From contig WBZZ01004788.1 in NCBI GenBank assembly GCA_019918135.1, positions 98,501 to 162,500 on the forward strand: a stretch of DNA of 64,000 nt. Reading direction: 5' to 3'. Shown here in pieces: positions 49,190 through 58,422 of this stretch. Position numbers and translations under genes: made by a program. The notes below the pieces were generated by a model that did no database searches, had not been told where the DNA came from, and worked only from the letters and a program-made list of their open reading frames with translations. How positions within the stretch are numbered: the stretch's first letter is position 1; each line of letters opens with the position of its first letter. The stretch comes from Paulinella micropora (taxonomy: Eukaryota; Cercozoa; Imbricatea; Euglyphida; Paulinellidae).

Positions 49190-49705
49190 CGTAATAATAA
49201 TAATAATAATATTAATAAAAACCTTGACAAAGCTTTAATCTTGGAACTGAAAACTAAGAGAGTGAGAAGGAAAGGGCAGGGTGGGGAGGCGCCAAGGAAG
49301 TGCGAATTTCTTTTTTATTGAAACTCGACAAAGTCGTACACTTTGCACTGAAAACTAGTGGAGGCGTTTCATGTATTTATTGTTTTGTTGTAGCTTCTGT
49401 GCCCTGCCCCTCTCCCTTCCCCTTGTTCTTTGAGCCCCCCGGGCTCAGGGGGCTCAAGTGGGAAGGGAGAAAATAAAAGGGGAAAGGGGCATTCCCCCCA
49501 CCTTCCCCTCGCCTCCCTTCGCTCTCCCTTCTTCCTGGAAAGGGGGGGGCACCCCCCCCTTTTTTTTCTTCCTCTCCGCTCTGAGCCCCCTGAGCCCGGG
49601 GGGCTCAAAGAACAAGGGGAAAAGGGGAGGGGAAGGGCGCAGAAGCTACAAAAAATTTAATTAAAAAAAATCCTCCAATAAAGTCTTGCATTTGATAGAG
49701 AGAGC
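49190..49705. repeat. (TAA)n, RepC and RepD copies
   Basis: A TAATAATAATAATAAT tract at 49193 leads into RepC copies at about 49215-49290 and 49300-49355. A forward RepD (GTGGAGGCGTTTCATGTATT) follows at 49358-49445 and an inverted one at 49575-49655, together bracketing a G-run/C-run hairpin (49540-49562). Confidence 0.8.
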
Positions 49706-49904
49706 TAAGAGAGGAAGAGGGAAGCCAGGAAAGTAAAAAAAAAAGTAAATTAAAATGTCTTGACAAGGAAGAGGAGAAGAGAGATGGGGGACACTAAGGA
49801 GAAAGGAGCGCCCCCCCCCTTTTCTTTTCCTTCTCCCCTCCTTTCTTTCCTCTTGCTCACGGTGGCATCATAGTCGGGCCGTGCTGCCGTCGGTCGCACG
49901 CCGG

Positions 49905-50340
49905 AAAACCGAGCGGAATGTGAGTGGGAGAAGGGGGAGAAAGGGAGGGGGAAGAGGCGGGGCGAGGGGAGCGATAGGGGGGCGAGGGAAGAGTGGGCCC
50001 CCAAAAAATCGTGAAAACCCGTTTCTGGTTTTTCTAGTTTTCTAAGTTTTTCACAGTTAATACCCCCCGCTGTAGCGCTACCTACCCCCGCCCCCAGCCG
50101 CATGTAGGGGGTGGGCGCAGGAGAGCTGGATGGCTGTAGCACGACCTACCCCCGCCCAGGCTGCAGGTTGAAAGTGCAAAGCCAACATTAGAAAATTAGA
50201 AAACCAGAAAATAGGTTTACCGGCTTGTCTGACTCCCGAAAAAAAAATCTGTGCAAGACGGAGGGGGGGGGGGGGGGAGGGAGTGGGGAGGGGAGGGGGG
50301 GGGGGAGGGAGTGGGGAGGGGAGGGGGGGGGGAGAGAAGT
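49905..50340 (-). repeat. RepE, one inverted unit with expanded G-rich tract
   Basis: Reverse-complement RepE core at 49990-50260, followed by a duplicated GGGGAGGGAGTGGGGAGGGG tract to 50335. Confidence 0.88.
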
Positions 50341-50550
50341 GCGGGGGCACACTCGGGGCAGGCCAGGCGACCAGCCAGTGCCTTCAGACGCGGTATGGCT
50401 TCCTCGACAGTCAGTATCTCGGTCGGCCCCGGTGGTTTCGACGCTGCATCGGGCTTGACGACCGCAAAAGGAACTAGTATGTCTCGTCCAACCTTTTCGT
50501 GTACCGCAGCGGCCGCCCCGACGCTGCTAGTCGTGTGTGCAGCCGTCCGT
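50340..50550 (-). pseudogene. Possible start-less coding fragment next to RepE
   Basis: Reading leftward from about 50548 there is an open frame without ATG that looks coding: VGRDILVPFAVVKPDAASKP, PGPTEILTVEEAIPRLKAL, then CPECA. It is bounded upstream by a TGA and downstream by the G-rich end of RepE, so it appears truncated. The forward 60-codon ORF over the same bases (50395-50577) is then its shadow. No family is recognised. Confidence 0.35.
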
Positions 50551-50664
50551 CATGCGCGTACAATGGACTTTTTCTGATCTGATCTTTCTCTCGAAGAACA
50601 GGACACCTTTTTTTTTGTCCTTGCGTATGCGCGTCACATGCAGTGTTTCTACTCCAGGGAAATG

Positions 50665-50735
50665 CAAAAGGGGGGGGGGGTGAGGCGCCCTCCCCCTCCC
50701 CTTTCCCTCCCTCCCCCCGTCCCCTCCCCGCTCGA
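50665..50735. promoter_or_regulatory. G-run/C-run hairpin
   Basis: GGGGGGGGGGTGAGGCGCCC followed by pyrimidine tracts. No clear gene start lies nearby. From 50735 to 51290 I see no supportable gene. Confidence 0.4.
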
Positions 50736-51295
50736 AAAGAGGGCTAATAAAAAAAGAATTTTTCATTGGTGAAACGCAATTCTAGCGCTAGATTTCAATC
50801 CAATCCGCCTGTCCGACCTTAAGGTGGCTAAGCCGGCTGAGTTTGCGCTTTTTTATGAAAAGATGCATCTGAGCAACTTTCTTTTCTGAATTTGTTTTAT
50901 ATCTTACTACAGATGTAATCTTGGAGCAACTGAACCGACCAAAGATTCCTACAGCTATGCATACGATCATCGCGAACCTTCTGCGTCCAGCGTGTTTTGC
51001 GACACCGCTAATAAAAAAGTTTTTTATTTTGTAATCAATCAACCGGCACTACACAGTCGCTCCCGGAAAAGCATGCCCCTGACGCCGCCTACACTTTTTT
51101 TCTTCTCTTTCTTGCGTCGTTTCACCCATTTTGTGTCCTTGCCCGCGTTTTCCTTCTGTTTTGTGTGGCACCTCATTGCCGTCAAGGGGTAGACGGCGCC
51201 GCAATTTTCTTCAATTTACCGGGTTTTATCCGGGCAGGAGGAGGAGGGGGGGGGGGGAGGGGGCAAGCAGCGGGGTCTGGTACCTGGTCGTGCTG

Positions 51296-51475
51296 TTTTT
51301 TTTACATCTTGCGCACCTTGCTCCAGCGCAGCCCTGCAGCGGATGGATGCGCGGTGTTCAATGTACCAGGTGGACAAGGGGCCTTCCGACTCCGGCGGAA
51401 GGCCCTGTCGGTGCCATGGCTCGGCCACCGTGCGCAAGGTCAGAAAATTATGAAAAATATGAAAAGCTCGCGCGT
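51296..51475. repeat. Solitary RepB copy
   Basis: CATCTTGCGCACCTTGCTCC to GTGCGCAAGGTCAGAAAATT and ATGAAAAATATGAAAA; both arms and the interior are complete, about 175 bp, outside any array. Confidence 0.85.
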
Positions 51476-51632
51476 GACCCCGGACAAGGCCCTACCTGGC
51501 TTGCCCTGGTTAGACCAAGCCAGCCAAGCTGCTTGTCGCGGCAGGCGGCGTGGATAAAGAGCGAAAGGTCGTCCTCGTAGCCGGCTCCAATCCAGTGGAA
51601 TACCAGGCGGAGCGCCCGTCTCTTGTTTTAGG

Positions 51633-51896
51633 TTGCGGTACGTGATTTGGGGGCTGAGCTGCGACGCGCGTTTCCCGCCGACAGCAGCCGCCAACTTATT
51701 TGCGTACCACGAACGACTTCCGCGCTCGCGGGGCAAGTTTAACGTAGCCTTGGGCCACGACTTGTACCAGTTCTGCCAAGTTCAGCCAGGCGCCCGTCTG
51801 GCAGAGTTCGACCACGACTTTGACGTCGCGGACGTCGAGCGGTGGCTCATGGTCTGCAGGCTCTTGACAAGTTGCTATGAAAGTGAGGTCCTCTGA
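51633..51896 (+). CDS. Possible terminal exon of a small protein
   Basis: A coding-like frame of about 85 residues (LSCDARFPPTAAANLFAYHE, RLAEFDHDFDVADVERWLMV) follows CCCGTCTCTTGTTTTAG, a strong 3' splice-site look-alike, and lacks an in-frame ATG near its beginning. It ends at a TGA after SCYESEVL. If spliced, the 5' exon is upstream of or within the RepB region, which I could not place. No family is recognised. Confidence 0.45.
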   Translation: MRYVIWGLSCDARFPPTAAANLFAYHERLPRSRGKFNVALGHDLYQFCQVQPGARLAEFDHDFDVADVERWLMVCRLLTSCYESEVL

Positions 51897-51969
51897 GGCT
51901 ACAGGGGTGGCGAAAACTTTTATTATTAGATAAACAACAAGGCACCCCCCTCCCCCTTTCTCTTTGTCT

Positions 51970-52035
51970 CTCTCTTTCTGCCGAGTGTAAGACTTTATCG
52001 AGCTTGTAATAAAAAAAAAAATTTTTTTAAAAATA
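51970..52035. repeat. RepC copy, reverse orientation
   Basis: GAGTGTAAGACTTTATCGAG with CTTGTAATAAAAAAAA, about 75 bp after the 51633-51896 frame; it could serve as its 3' end. Confidence 0.7.
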
Positions 52036-52112
52036 TTTTCTTTGCGCACCCCCTCCCCCTACCCCTTCTCCGTCCCGCTCATAACTATCAGCGACTGGCA
52101 AAGGGTGGGGTG

Positions 52113-52140
52113 GGGGTCAGGGGGGGGGACCCCCCCCTTC
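52113..52140 (+). promoter_or_regulatory. G-run/C-run hairpin before the 52250 gene
   Basis: TCAGGGGGGGGGACCCCCCC, a nearly loopless stem about 115 bp upstream of the ATG. CATTTTTTTTAG, acceptor-like, lies 20 bp before the ATG. Confidence 0.55.
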
Positions 52141-52249
52141 GCCTTCCCTGTTACACTCTGTCTATCCCTTCCTTCTTCTTCCTATCCTTATTCTTGTGCG
52201 CCTGCCATAATACGACCCAGCACACATTTTTTTTAGCCAGACCCCAAAA

Positions 52250-52876
52250 ATGCTCTTGGCCTTCCTATATGTCTGGTGCCTGGCCGGGACCCTAGCGGAT
52301 GCCGGCTGCGTCTGCGACCGTGGCGACCAAACCATACAGGTAGCAGCTCTGGCCTGGTCCGAACAAGGTATATTGTACTACGAATGTCCTGTTGGTGCCT
52401 ATGTCTACGTCAGCACACTACAGCTGCGAGCCCAAGACTACTTACTAGGTGACCCCTCGGTGTTTACCATTAGAGCCACGCCCGACCCTGACCCGGAGGG
52501 TAGTTTGTATTACCCCTCTCTTACTACGACAGCGGACACACAATCCGACTACAGTGGCAACAGCAGCCTGCTGTCCGCGGTGTCGTGTGTCGATTTCCAG
52601 ACGGCACAGATACTGGACGGCAATCGTGTGTACCTGTACCTCAAATGCCAGAACCTGCTTTTGCCGTGCAAGATCGAATACTATGGACTGTTTGGTTGTG
52701 AGTACGAACGTCCATCATCATCATCGGTTTGGCGTGCGGGCTTTACGGCGCTAATCGTGCTTCTGCTTTGTCTAGCCTGCGTCGTGTCCGGTGTCTGCCT
52801 GCGTCGGTATTTTCTCAGGCGCAGAGGAAAGGGCTACATCGCAAACGACGCCTCAGACGACACGATTGAAGCCTGA
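52250..52876 (+). CDS. Type I membrane glycoprotein
   Basis: The 208-residue product has a signal peptide (MLLAFLYVWCLAGTLADAGC, cleavage near residue 18), an ectodomain with six or more Cys and a sequon (SGNSSLL), a transmembrane helix at about 163-184 (FTALIVLLLCLACVVSGVCL) and a short cytoplasmic tail that is basic and then acidic (RRYFLRRRGKGYIANDASDD). This is a typical single-pass surface protein. The ectodomain (DQTIQVAALAWSEQGILYYE) resembles no family I can name. The gene is intact and well isolated, with AT-rich sequence after the stop. Confidence 0.8.
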   Translation: MLLAFLYVWCLAGTLADAGCVCDRGDQTIQVAALAWSEQGILYYECPVGAYVYVSTLQLRAQDYLLGDPSVFTIRATPDPDPEGSLYYPSLTTTADTQSDYSGNSSLLSAVSCVDFQTAQILDGNRVYLYLKCQNLLLPCKIEYYGLFGCEYERPSSSSVWRAGFTALIVLLLCLACVVSGVCLRRYFLRRRGKGYIANDASDDTIEA

Positions 52877-53088
52877 TTTGATTTAGCATAATGAAGCCCG
52901 CACGGCGACCATCGTCACCTACTTGGATTAAAACAAAAAAATCTGCTAGGTACTATTAAATAAAAAAAGGTTACAGTAAGCGTGGCTGCCGGATTTCGAA
53001 TTGGAGTAATTGACACTAGCACAAATTTTAATCAGAGACGTGGGCCGGGGCTGTTCCAATAAAAGAATAAAGCGCCGAAGCTAAATAG

Positions 53089-53511
53089 CTACGAATTGCA
53101 TGGCCGCTGGCAGGCGCAGTCCAGGCATGCCAGAATCCAGCAAGGAAGCCACAGCCCGGAGGTGCAGAGGCACAGCAGCAAATGCACGCAGTGATTGGCC
53201 CCACGCCTTTCGTACATTGACTGTGTGGTCTGATTGATGTTGATGATATTGCCTGCACACAACAAATCCCGGCCTGCTGAGGCTTGCTTAACGAAGGGGG
53301 GGGGGGGGAGAGTGGGGACGGGGAGGGGGACAGGACCTGCAGTGTTGTTGGAGACTGTGTGGCTTGGCTCGATTATCCGCGCGGGCGTAAATATGGCGGG
53401 TTGTAAAAAGATCTGCCCACATTCACACTTTACCTGTCCACAGCCCGCAGGGTCCACCGCCAAGAGACGCTTGCAGCTAGTGCAACTTAGACAGGGCTTT
53501 TCCACTTCCAT
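53089..53511 (-). CDS. Zinc-ribbon protein with C-terminal hydrophobic segment
   Basis: The 140-residue product has an N-terminal Cys cluster (CLSCTSCKRLLAVDPAGCGQ then VKCECG, residues 8-31), which looks like a small zinc ribbon. A Pro-rich linker follows (GPVPLPVPTLPPPPF), and a C-terminal segment (ANHCVHLLLCLCTSGLWLPC, WILACLDCACQRP) is hydrophobic and Cys-rich. The NHCVHLLL...GLWLPCWI pattern resembles the membrane-anchoring ends of small bacterial and eukaryotic membrane proteins; TMEM55-like zinc-ribbon membrane proteins have a similar plan, but the match is too short to assign. It is probably a membrane-associated zinc protein. Confidence 0.65.
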   Translation of the reverse strand: MEVEKPCLSCTSCKRLLAVDPAGCGQVKCECGQIFLQPAIFTPARIIEPSHTVSNNTAGPVPLPVPTLPPPPFVKQASAGRDLLCAGNIININQTTQSMYERRGANHCVHLLLCLCTSGLWLPCWILACLDCACQRPCNS

Positions 53512-53596
53512 CGCCGGCTGCGCCGTCTATGGCCAGCAAAAAAAGTGTTGTTGGCAGATCTGCGCGTTGGAAGAGATGGCTCGATGGTACAAGACT

Positions 53597-53640
53597 AAAA
53601 AGAAAGGGGGAGGGGGGCGCTCCTCCCCCCCACCCTATCT
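53597..53640. promoter_or_regulatory. G-run/C-run hairpin upstream of the zinc-ribbon gene
   Basis: AGGGGGAGGGGGGCGCTCCT then CCCCCCCACCC, a long imperfect stem about 90-130 bp upstream of the leftward start at 53511. Confidence 0.45.
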
Positions 53641-53744
53641 CTTCCCCCCGAGAGTAGAGGGGGGAGGGGACGCTAAGCAGAGGGGGACGGAAAAGGAGGG
53701 CGCCTCCCCTCTCCTACTCCTTCCCTCTCCCGCTCCTATTTTTC

Positions 53745-54245
53745 AGTGCCAAGTATAAGACTTTATCGAGCTTTTAATAAAAGAAATTTTTTTCAATACT
53801 TTCTTTGCGCGCCCCTACCCCTTCTCCTTCCCGCTCCCAAATCTCACGCAGGTTCGTCCCTTGTTTTTGCACGTGCAAACGCATCCCCCAATTTTTTTTT
53901 CGTTTTTCATATTTTTCCTATTTCCCGCATATCTTGCGCACCGTGCTCCAGCGCGACCCTGCGGCGGATGGATGGACAGTGGTCAATGTACCAGGTGGAC
54001 AAGGACTCTCACGACCCCCGACGGCGTCCTGTCCGTGCCATGGCTCGGCCACCGGGCGCAAGATCTGCGGGAATATGAAAAATATGAATAGAGGAAAAAA
54101 AGTTTTTTGCCCGACAACCAAAGAAACAGACGGGCAAGGGGAGGGGGGGAAGGCAAAGGGGAGAGAGAAAGAGGAAGGAGAGAAAAGGGGAGGGGAGTGC
54201 TCCTCCCCCCCTCCCGTTCCCTCCTTTTCCCCTTGTCTCCCCTGA
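53745..54245. repeat. RepC then RepB with full spacer
   Basis: AGTGCCAAGTATAAGACTTT with AGCTTTTAATAAAAG (RepC, 53745-53810). GTTTTTGCACGTGCAAACGC, a RepB unit (53905-54095) and its G-rich/C-rich spacer follow. ORFs across it are artefacts. Confidence 0.85.
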
Positions 54246-54251
54246 TTCAAT

Positions 54252-54330
54252 TTTCGCAAAAGCTTTGTTGGAACAAGAAGAAATGTACAGTTTCTCGCAA
54301 TTATACGTCCGAGCCGGCAGTGCGCCGATT
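54252..54330. repeat. Short dispersed homology shared with 58195-58265
   Basis: GCAAAAGCTTTGTTGGAACA, CGCAATTATACGTCCGAGCC and GGCAGT here parallel ACAAAAGCCTTTTTGGAACA, TGCAATCACACGTCCGACGC and CGGCAGT at 58.2 kb. In one frame the first copy gives KALLEQEEMYSFSQLYVRAG and the second gives KAFLEQG then a stop, so both may be remnants of one gene. Confidence 0.5.
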
Positions 54331-54594
54331 GTACCGGGCAGCTGAGGCGCTGCTCCCTGTGTCGTCGGGAGATCAAGGATTTTGTGGTTCCCGTGCGACA
54401 AAAAAAGAAAGTTAAATTTATTAATAAAAGCAAGTCTTTCATATCGAAGAGCCTTCTTCTTAAGCACCCTTTGCTCTCGTCTGCTTCTGCCTGCACAAAA
54501 CCGTGCCGCCACCTAATCTCTGGGGTAGGAGGAGGGGGGGGGGGACAAGCAGCGGGGTCTGGCACTTAGCCGGCCTTTGCCTTTAGCGGCCATA

Positions 54595-55822
54595 TCACGC
54601 TACAAACCTGGCCCCAGCGGCGCGGCAGTGTGCACTTCTCCCTGACCTTCCCTGCTCTTTTTTTACTGCCTGTGATACGGCCGAGGGCGAGAGTGTGCAC
54701 GTTTCTAGAGAAGGCAGGCACAGACTGTCGCCAGGATCGCGCAACAGTGACACTAGCACAGAGCCCGGTTTATCAGCGCGATAGGCTAGTGCCACAAAGG
54801 AGCGAGTGACTGCGACAAAAAGGCCTCCACCATAAGTTATGGCTGGCCAATAGTTGTCGTAGACTCCGCCCGTCAGCATCTGCCACGTTTTGCCGGCGTC
54901 GGCAGACGTCAAGAATACACCAGGTCTCTCGTGTCCGACATTAAAGTCGTCCTTTTGCAAAACAGCCACAAACAGCCCTTGCCCGTAAGCGATTTTCTTA
55001 ACAGGACCGTAGGTATAAAGACAAAAGTTTGCGGGCAGACTGCCGTCGTTCTAAGATAGACCGCCAATCGAAAACATAGCGGCCGGAACTGCAGAATTCA
55101 AGCCCAGTGACACTGAGCCCAGGGCCACAAACACGCCAGCACCAAACGCGACGGCTTGCCAACTCCCTGCGCGCCACCCCGCGCGGCTGCCAGACTAGGC
55201 CGTCCGGAGACGTCATGACGCCGTCGTGGCTGCCGGTGCCGTCCTTGTATCCCACCGCCACGAACATGCCGCCGCCAAACATCACGTCATTACAATAATG
55301 CAGCCCGACAGGTGTACGGCGGATAGTCCAGTTCCGGCCGTCGGACGACGTCATAACTGACTCGTTCTGCCAAGTTGAGTAGCCGACCGCAACAAACAGG
55401 CCTTTGCCGTAGGTTAGCGAATACCAACTTGAACCAGGGTAGCCGGCGCTCTTTGCTAGTGACCACTCTAGTCTGTCGCGCGCCTGGAAGTGTCGTTCGA
55501 GTTGCTGGGTGAAGTTCTGAACTCGCGACTGTTGTGCACCGTGCTCCTCGAGCCGAAGTTGTTGCATGTGTATAACTTCCTGGAGCTCGCGGATGTGATT
55601 GCTTTGCGCGGCCACGGTCGCATTCAGCACCGCTACTTTGGCTGCCAGGTCGCGCACGCTGATACCATCTACCAGCAGCATCTCGTCTGTGCTATACGTA
55701 ATACTGGCGCTGCCGAACGTAATAGCATCGCCGGTCAAGGCTAGCTTAGCGTGGGCCAGGACCGAGGAGAGACAGCACGAGAAGAAGCATGACTTGCAGG
55801 TGCCGATGCTTTTGGCTGACAT
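54595..55822 (-). pseudogene. Decayed paralogue of the Asp-box propeller gene
   Basis: From ATG 55822 the copy keeps the signal peptide, the coiled coil (AVLNATVAAQSNHIRELQEV) and the first Asp-boxes (TSSDGRNWT, TSPDGLVWQ). Then GCGCGCGCC has become GCGCGCC (55167-55175), a two-base loss. In the restored frame an amber codon at 55051-55053 replaces the Trp codon of the FSTDGVTW box. Further on, VLQKDDFNV and LTSADAGKTW are kept, but about 90 residues are missing between GLFVAV and RSFVALA, removing the last complete Asp-boxes. A frameshift, a nonsense mutation and a deletion together make loss of function certain. Confidence 0.9.
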
Positions 55823-55883
55823 GCTAATGTAAGCTTTTTTAGATTTTTTCTCCGTGCGTATTTTTTTTTCAGGACCTCCCGAG

Positions 55884-55920
55884 GGAGGGGGACGGGGCTC
55901 CCCCCCCCCCCCCCCTCATC
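55884..55920 (-). promoter_or_regulatory. GGGG/C-run hairpin upstream of the propeller pseudogene
   Basis: GAGGGGGACGGGGCTCCCCC followed by further C, about 65-95 bp before the leftward start. It corresponds in position to the element at 46076-46110 before the intact paralogue. Confidence 0.45.
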
Positions 55921-56028
55921 CTTTCGTCCCTCCTCTTTCCCTCTTCCCTTTCCCTTTCTCTTCCCTCGGGGAGGTCCCCCGAGGCGGCTGGAGCGGGGTC
56001 TTTTCTGTATTCCTTTGCGCACTTTCTT

Positions 56029-56700
56029 GGCGCGCCAAGAGCAGTACCCTGGAAACTCTTGGCGCGCCTCCCCCATCCCCTCAGTTAGTATTGGGGGGGC
56101 TCTAAGACTTAGCCAACCTGTTTCTGGTCCAAAGAGCTTGACACAAAGATAAAGTACTATTTTCCGTTTTTGTTACATTTAATCATTAAAGAGATCACGT
56201 CGTTGGCGCCGGGTTAGCTAAAGGCTAGAACTTCAGCTTATTCAACGAATCTTACAACCACAACGCTTCATTAAAGACACACTTAAGGAACAAAATCCAG
56301 ATTCTTTATTTACCAGCCCGGTTTTTCGAATTCTGGTTTTTCTATTTTTTTCATTTTCTTGCAGCGGTACAGAACGCCGCTGTAGCGCTGCCTAACCCCG
56401 CCCCAGCCGCATGTCGGGGTTGGGGGCAAGAGAGCTACATGGCTGTAGCACGACCTACCCCCGCCCAGGCTGCAGGTCGAAAGTGTAAAGCCAAAACTAG
56501 AAAATTAGAAAACCAGAAAATAGGTTTACCGGCTTGTTTGACTCCCGAAAAAAAATATGTGCAAGACGGAGGGAGAAGTGCGGGGGAAGGGGAGGGAAGG
56601 AAGGGAAAGGGGAGAGAAGGAAAAGGGGCGAGGAGGGGAGAGGGGAGGGGGGGGGGGGGCGGGGAGAGATAGGCGGCAAGGGGGAGAGTGGGGCCCCAAA
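56029..56700. repeat. Duplicated segment (copy 2) with perfect boundary hairpin
   Basis: GGCGCGCCAAGAG (56029-56041) and CTCTTGGCGCGCC (56056-56068) are exact inverted arms around CAGTACCCTGGAAA. The following ~630 bp match 43515-44160, including the copied locus-A 3' flank at 56142-56221. The left arm is continuous with the end of a RepC-type CGCACTTTCTTGGCGC. Confidence 0.88.
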
Positions 56701-58060
56701 AATCCTGAAAACCCGTTTCTGGTTTTTCTAGTTTTCCAAATTTTTCACAGTCAATACCCACCGCTGTAGCGCTACCTACCCCCGCCCCAGCCGCATGTCG
56801 GGGGTGGGTGCAAGAGAGCTGGATGGCTGTAGCACGACTTATCCCCGCCCAGGCTGCAGGTCGAAAGTGCAAAGCCAAAATTAGAAAATTAGAAAACCAG
56901 AAAATAGGTTTACCGGCTTGTCTGATTCCCGAAAAGAAAAATCTGTGAAAGACTGAGGGGGGAGGAGGAGGGAGGGGGGGGGGGAGAGAAGTGCGGGGGA
57001 GGGGGACGGGAGGGGAATGGGAGAAGGGGGAGAAAGGGAGGGGGGAGGGGTGGGGGAAGGGGAGAGATAGGGGGCGAGGGGGAGAGTGGGCCCCCAAAAA
57101 ATCCTGAAGACCCGTTTCTGGTTTTTCTAGTTTTTCTAAATTTTTCACATTCAATACCCCCCCGCTGTAGCGCTACCTACCCCCGCCCCAGCCGCATGTC
57201 GGGGGTGGGGGGCAAGAGAGCTGGATGGCTGTAGCACGACCTACCCCCGCGCAGGCTGTAGGTCGAAAGTGCAAAGCCAAAATTAGAAAATTAGAAAACC
57301 AGAAAATAGGCTTACCGGCTTGTCTGACTCCCGAAAAAAAATCTGTGCAAGACGGAGGGAGAAGTGCGGGGAGGAAGGGAAGGGAAGGAAGGGGAAGGGG
57401 AGTGGGAGAAGGGGGGGGGGGGGGATAGGCGGCGAGGGAAAGAGTGAGGCCCCAAAAAATCCTGAAGACCCGTTTCTGGTTTTTCTAGTTTTCTAAATTT
57501 TTCGCAGTCAATACCCCCCGCTGTAGCGCTACCTACCCCCGCCTCAGCCGCATGTCGGGGTGAGTGCAAGAGAGCTGGATGGCTGTAGCACGACCTACCC
57601 CCGCCCAGGCTGCAGGTCGAAAGTGTAAAGCCGAAATTAGAAAATTAGAAAACCAGAAAATAGGTTTACCGGCTTGTTTGACTCCCGAAAAAAAATCTGT
57701 GCAAGACGGAGGGAGAAGTGCGGGGGGGAAGGGGAGGGAAGGAAGGGGAAGGGGAGAGAAGGAAAAGGGGCGAGGAGGGGAGAGGGGCGAGGAGGGGGGA
57801 GGGGAGGGGTGGGGGGGGGAGATAGGCGGCGAGGGGGAGAGTGGGGCCCAAAAAAATCCTGAAAACCCGTTTCCGGTTTTTCTAGTTTTCTAAAATTTTC
57901 ACAGTCAATACCCCCCGCTGTAGCGCTACCTACCCCCGCCTAGGCCGCGGGTCGCAAGTAAATTCCAAAGATTAGAAAATTAGAAAACCAGAAAATAGGT
58001 TTACTGGCTTGTCTGATTCCCAAAAAAACAATCTGTGCAAGACGGAGGAAAAGGTCGGAG
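56300..58060 (-). repeat. RepE, four to five inverted units
   Basis: Core landmark CAGGCTGCAGGTCG or variants at about 56467, 56851, 57252 and 57607, with a partial unit to 58050. Spacing 355-401 bp. Opposite orientation to the 47.5-49.1 kb array. ORFs here are artefacts. From 58060 to 58420 there is no gene beyond the short homology at 58195-58265. Confidence 0.92.
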
Positions 58061-58422
58061 GATCTTATTAATAGCTTCCCCCCCTCCGGCGTTTTAAACG
58101 GGGGCGGCTTGTTTTCACATGCTTTTTCTAGTTATTCCCCGACTGCTTTCCTTCGGTTTCCTCCACTGGTTCAAAGAAGGATTTGTCTGATATTGACAAA
58201 AGCCTTTTTGGAACAAGGATGAATGTGCGGATCCTTGCAATCACACGTCCGACGCCGGCAGTATTATTGCTACGTTAAGAGCCTGGCTGGTGACTTGAAC
58301 GGCAGTGTTTTGTTTTCTGAAATATGTATACATACTTAAATTTAATGAACCAGACGCATTTCGCAAAAGCTGTTGAAGCGATTTTGAATGATGTTTGGAT
58401 AAATCAAATGAGCAGCTGTCAA

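Noticed and set aside
50395..50577. 60-codon rightward ORF beginning MASSTVSISVGPGG
   Set aside because: It looks like the antisense shadow of the leftward coding-like fragment at 50340-50550.
50788..51042. 84-codon leftward ORF
   Set aside because: No ATG start, mixed composition, no recognisable motif; it cannot be distinguished from noncoding AT-rich DNA.
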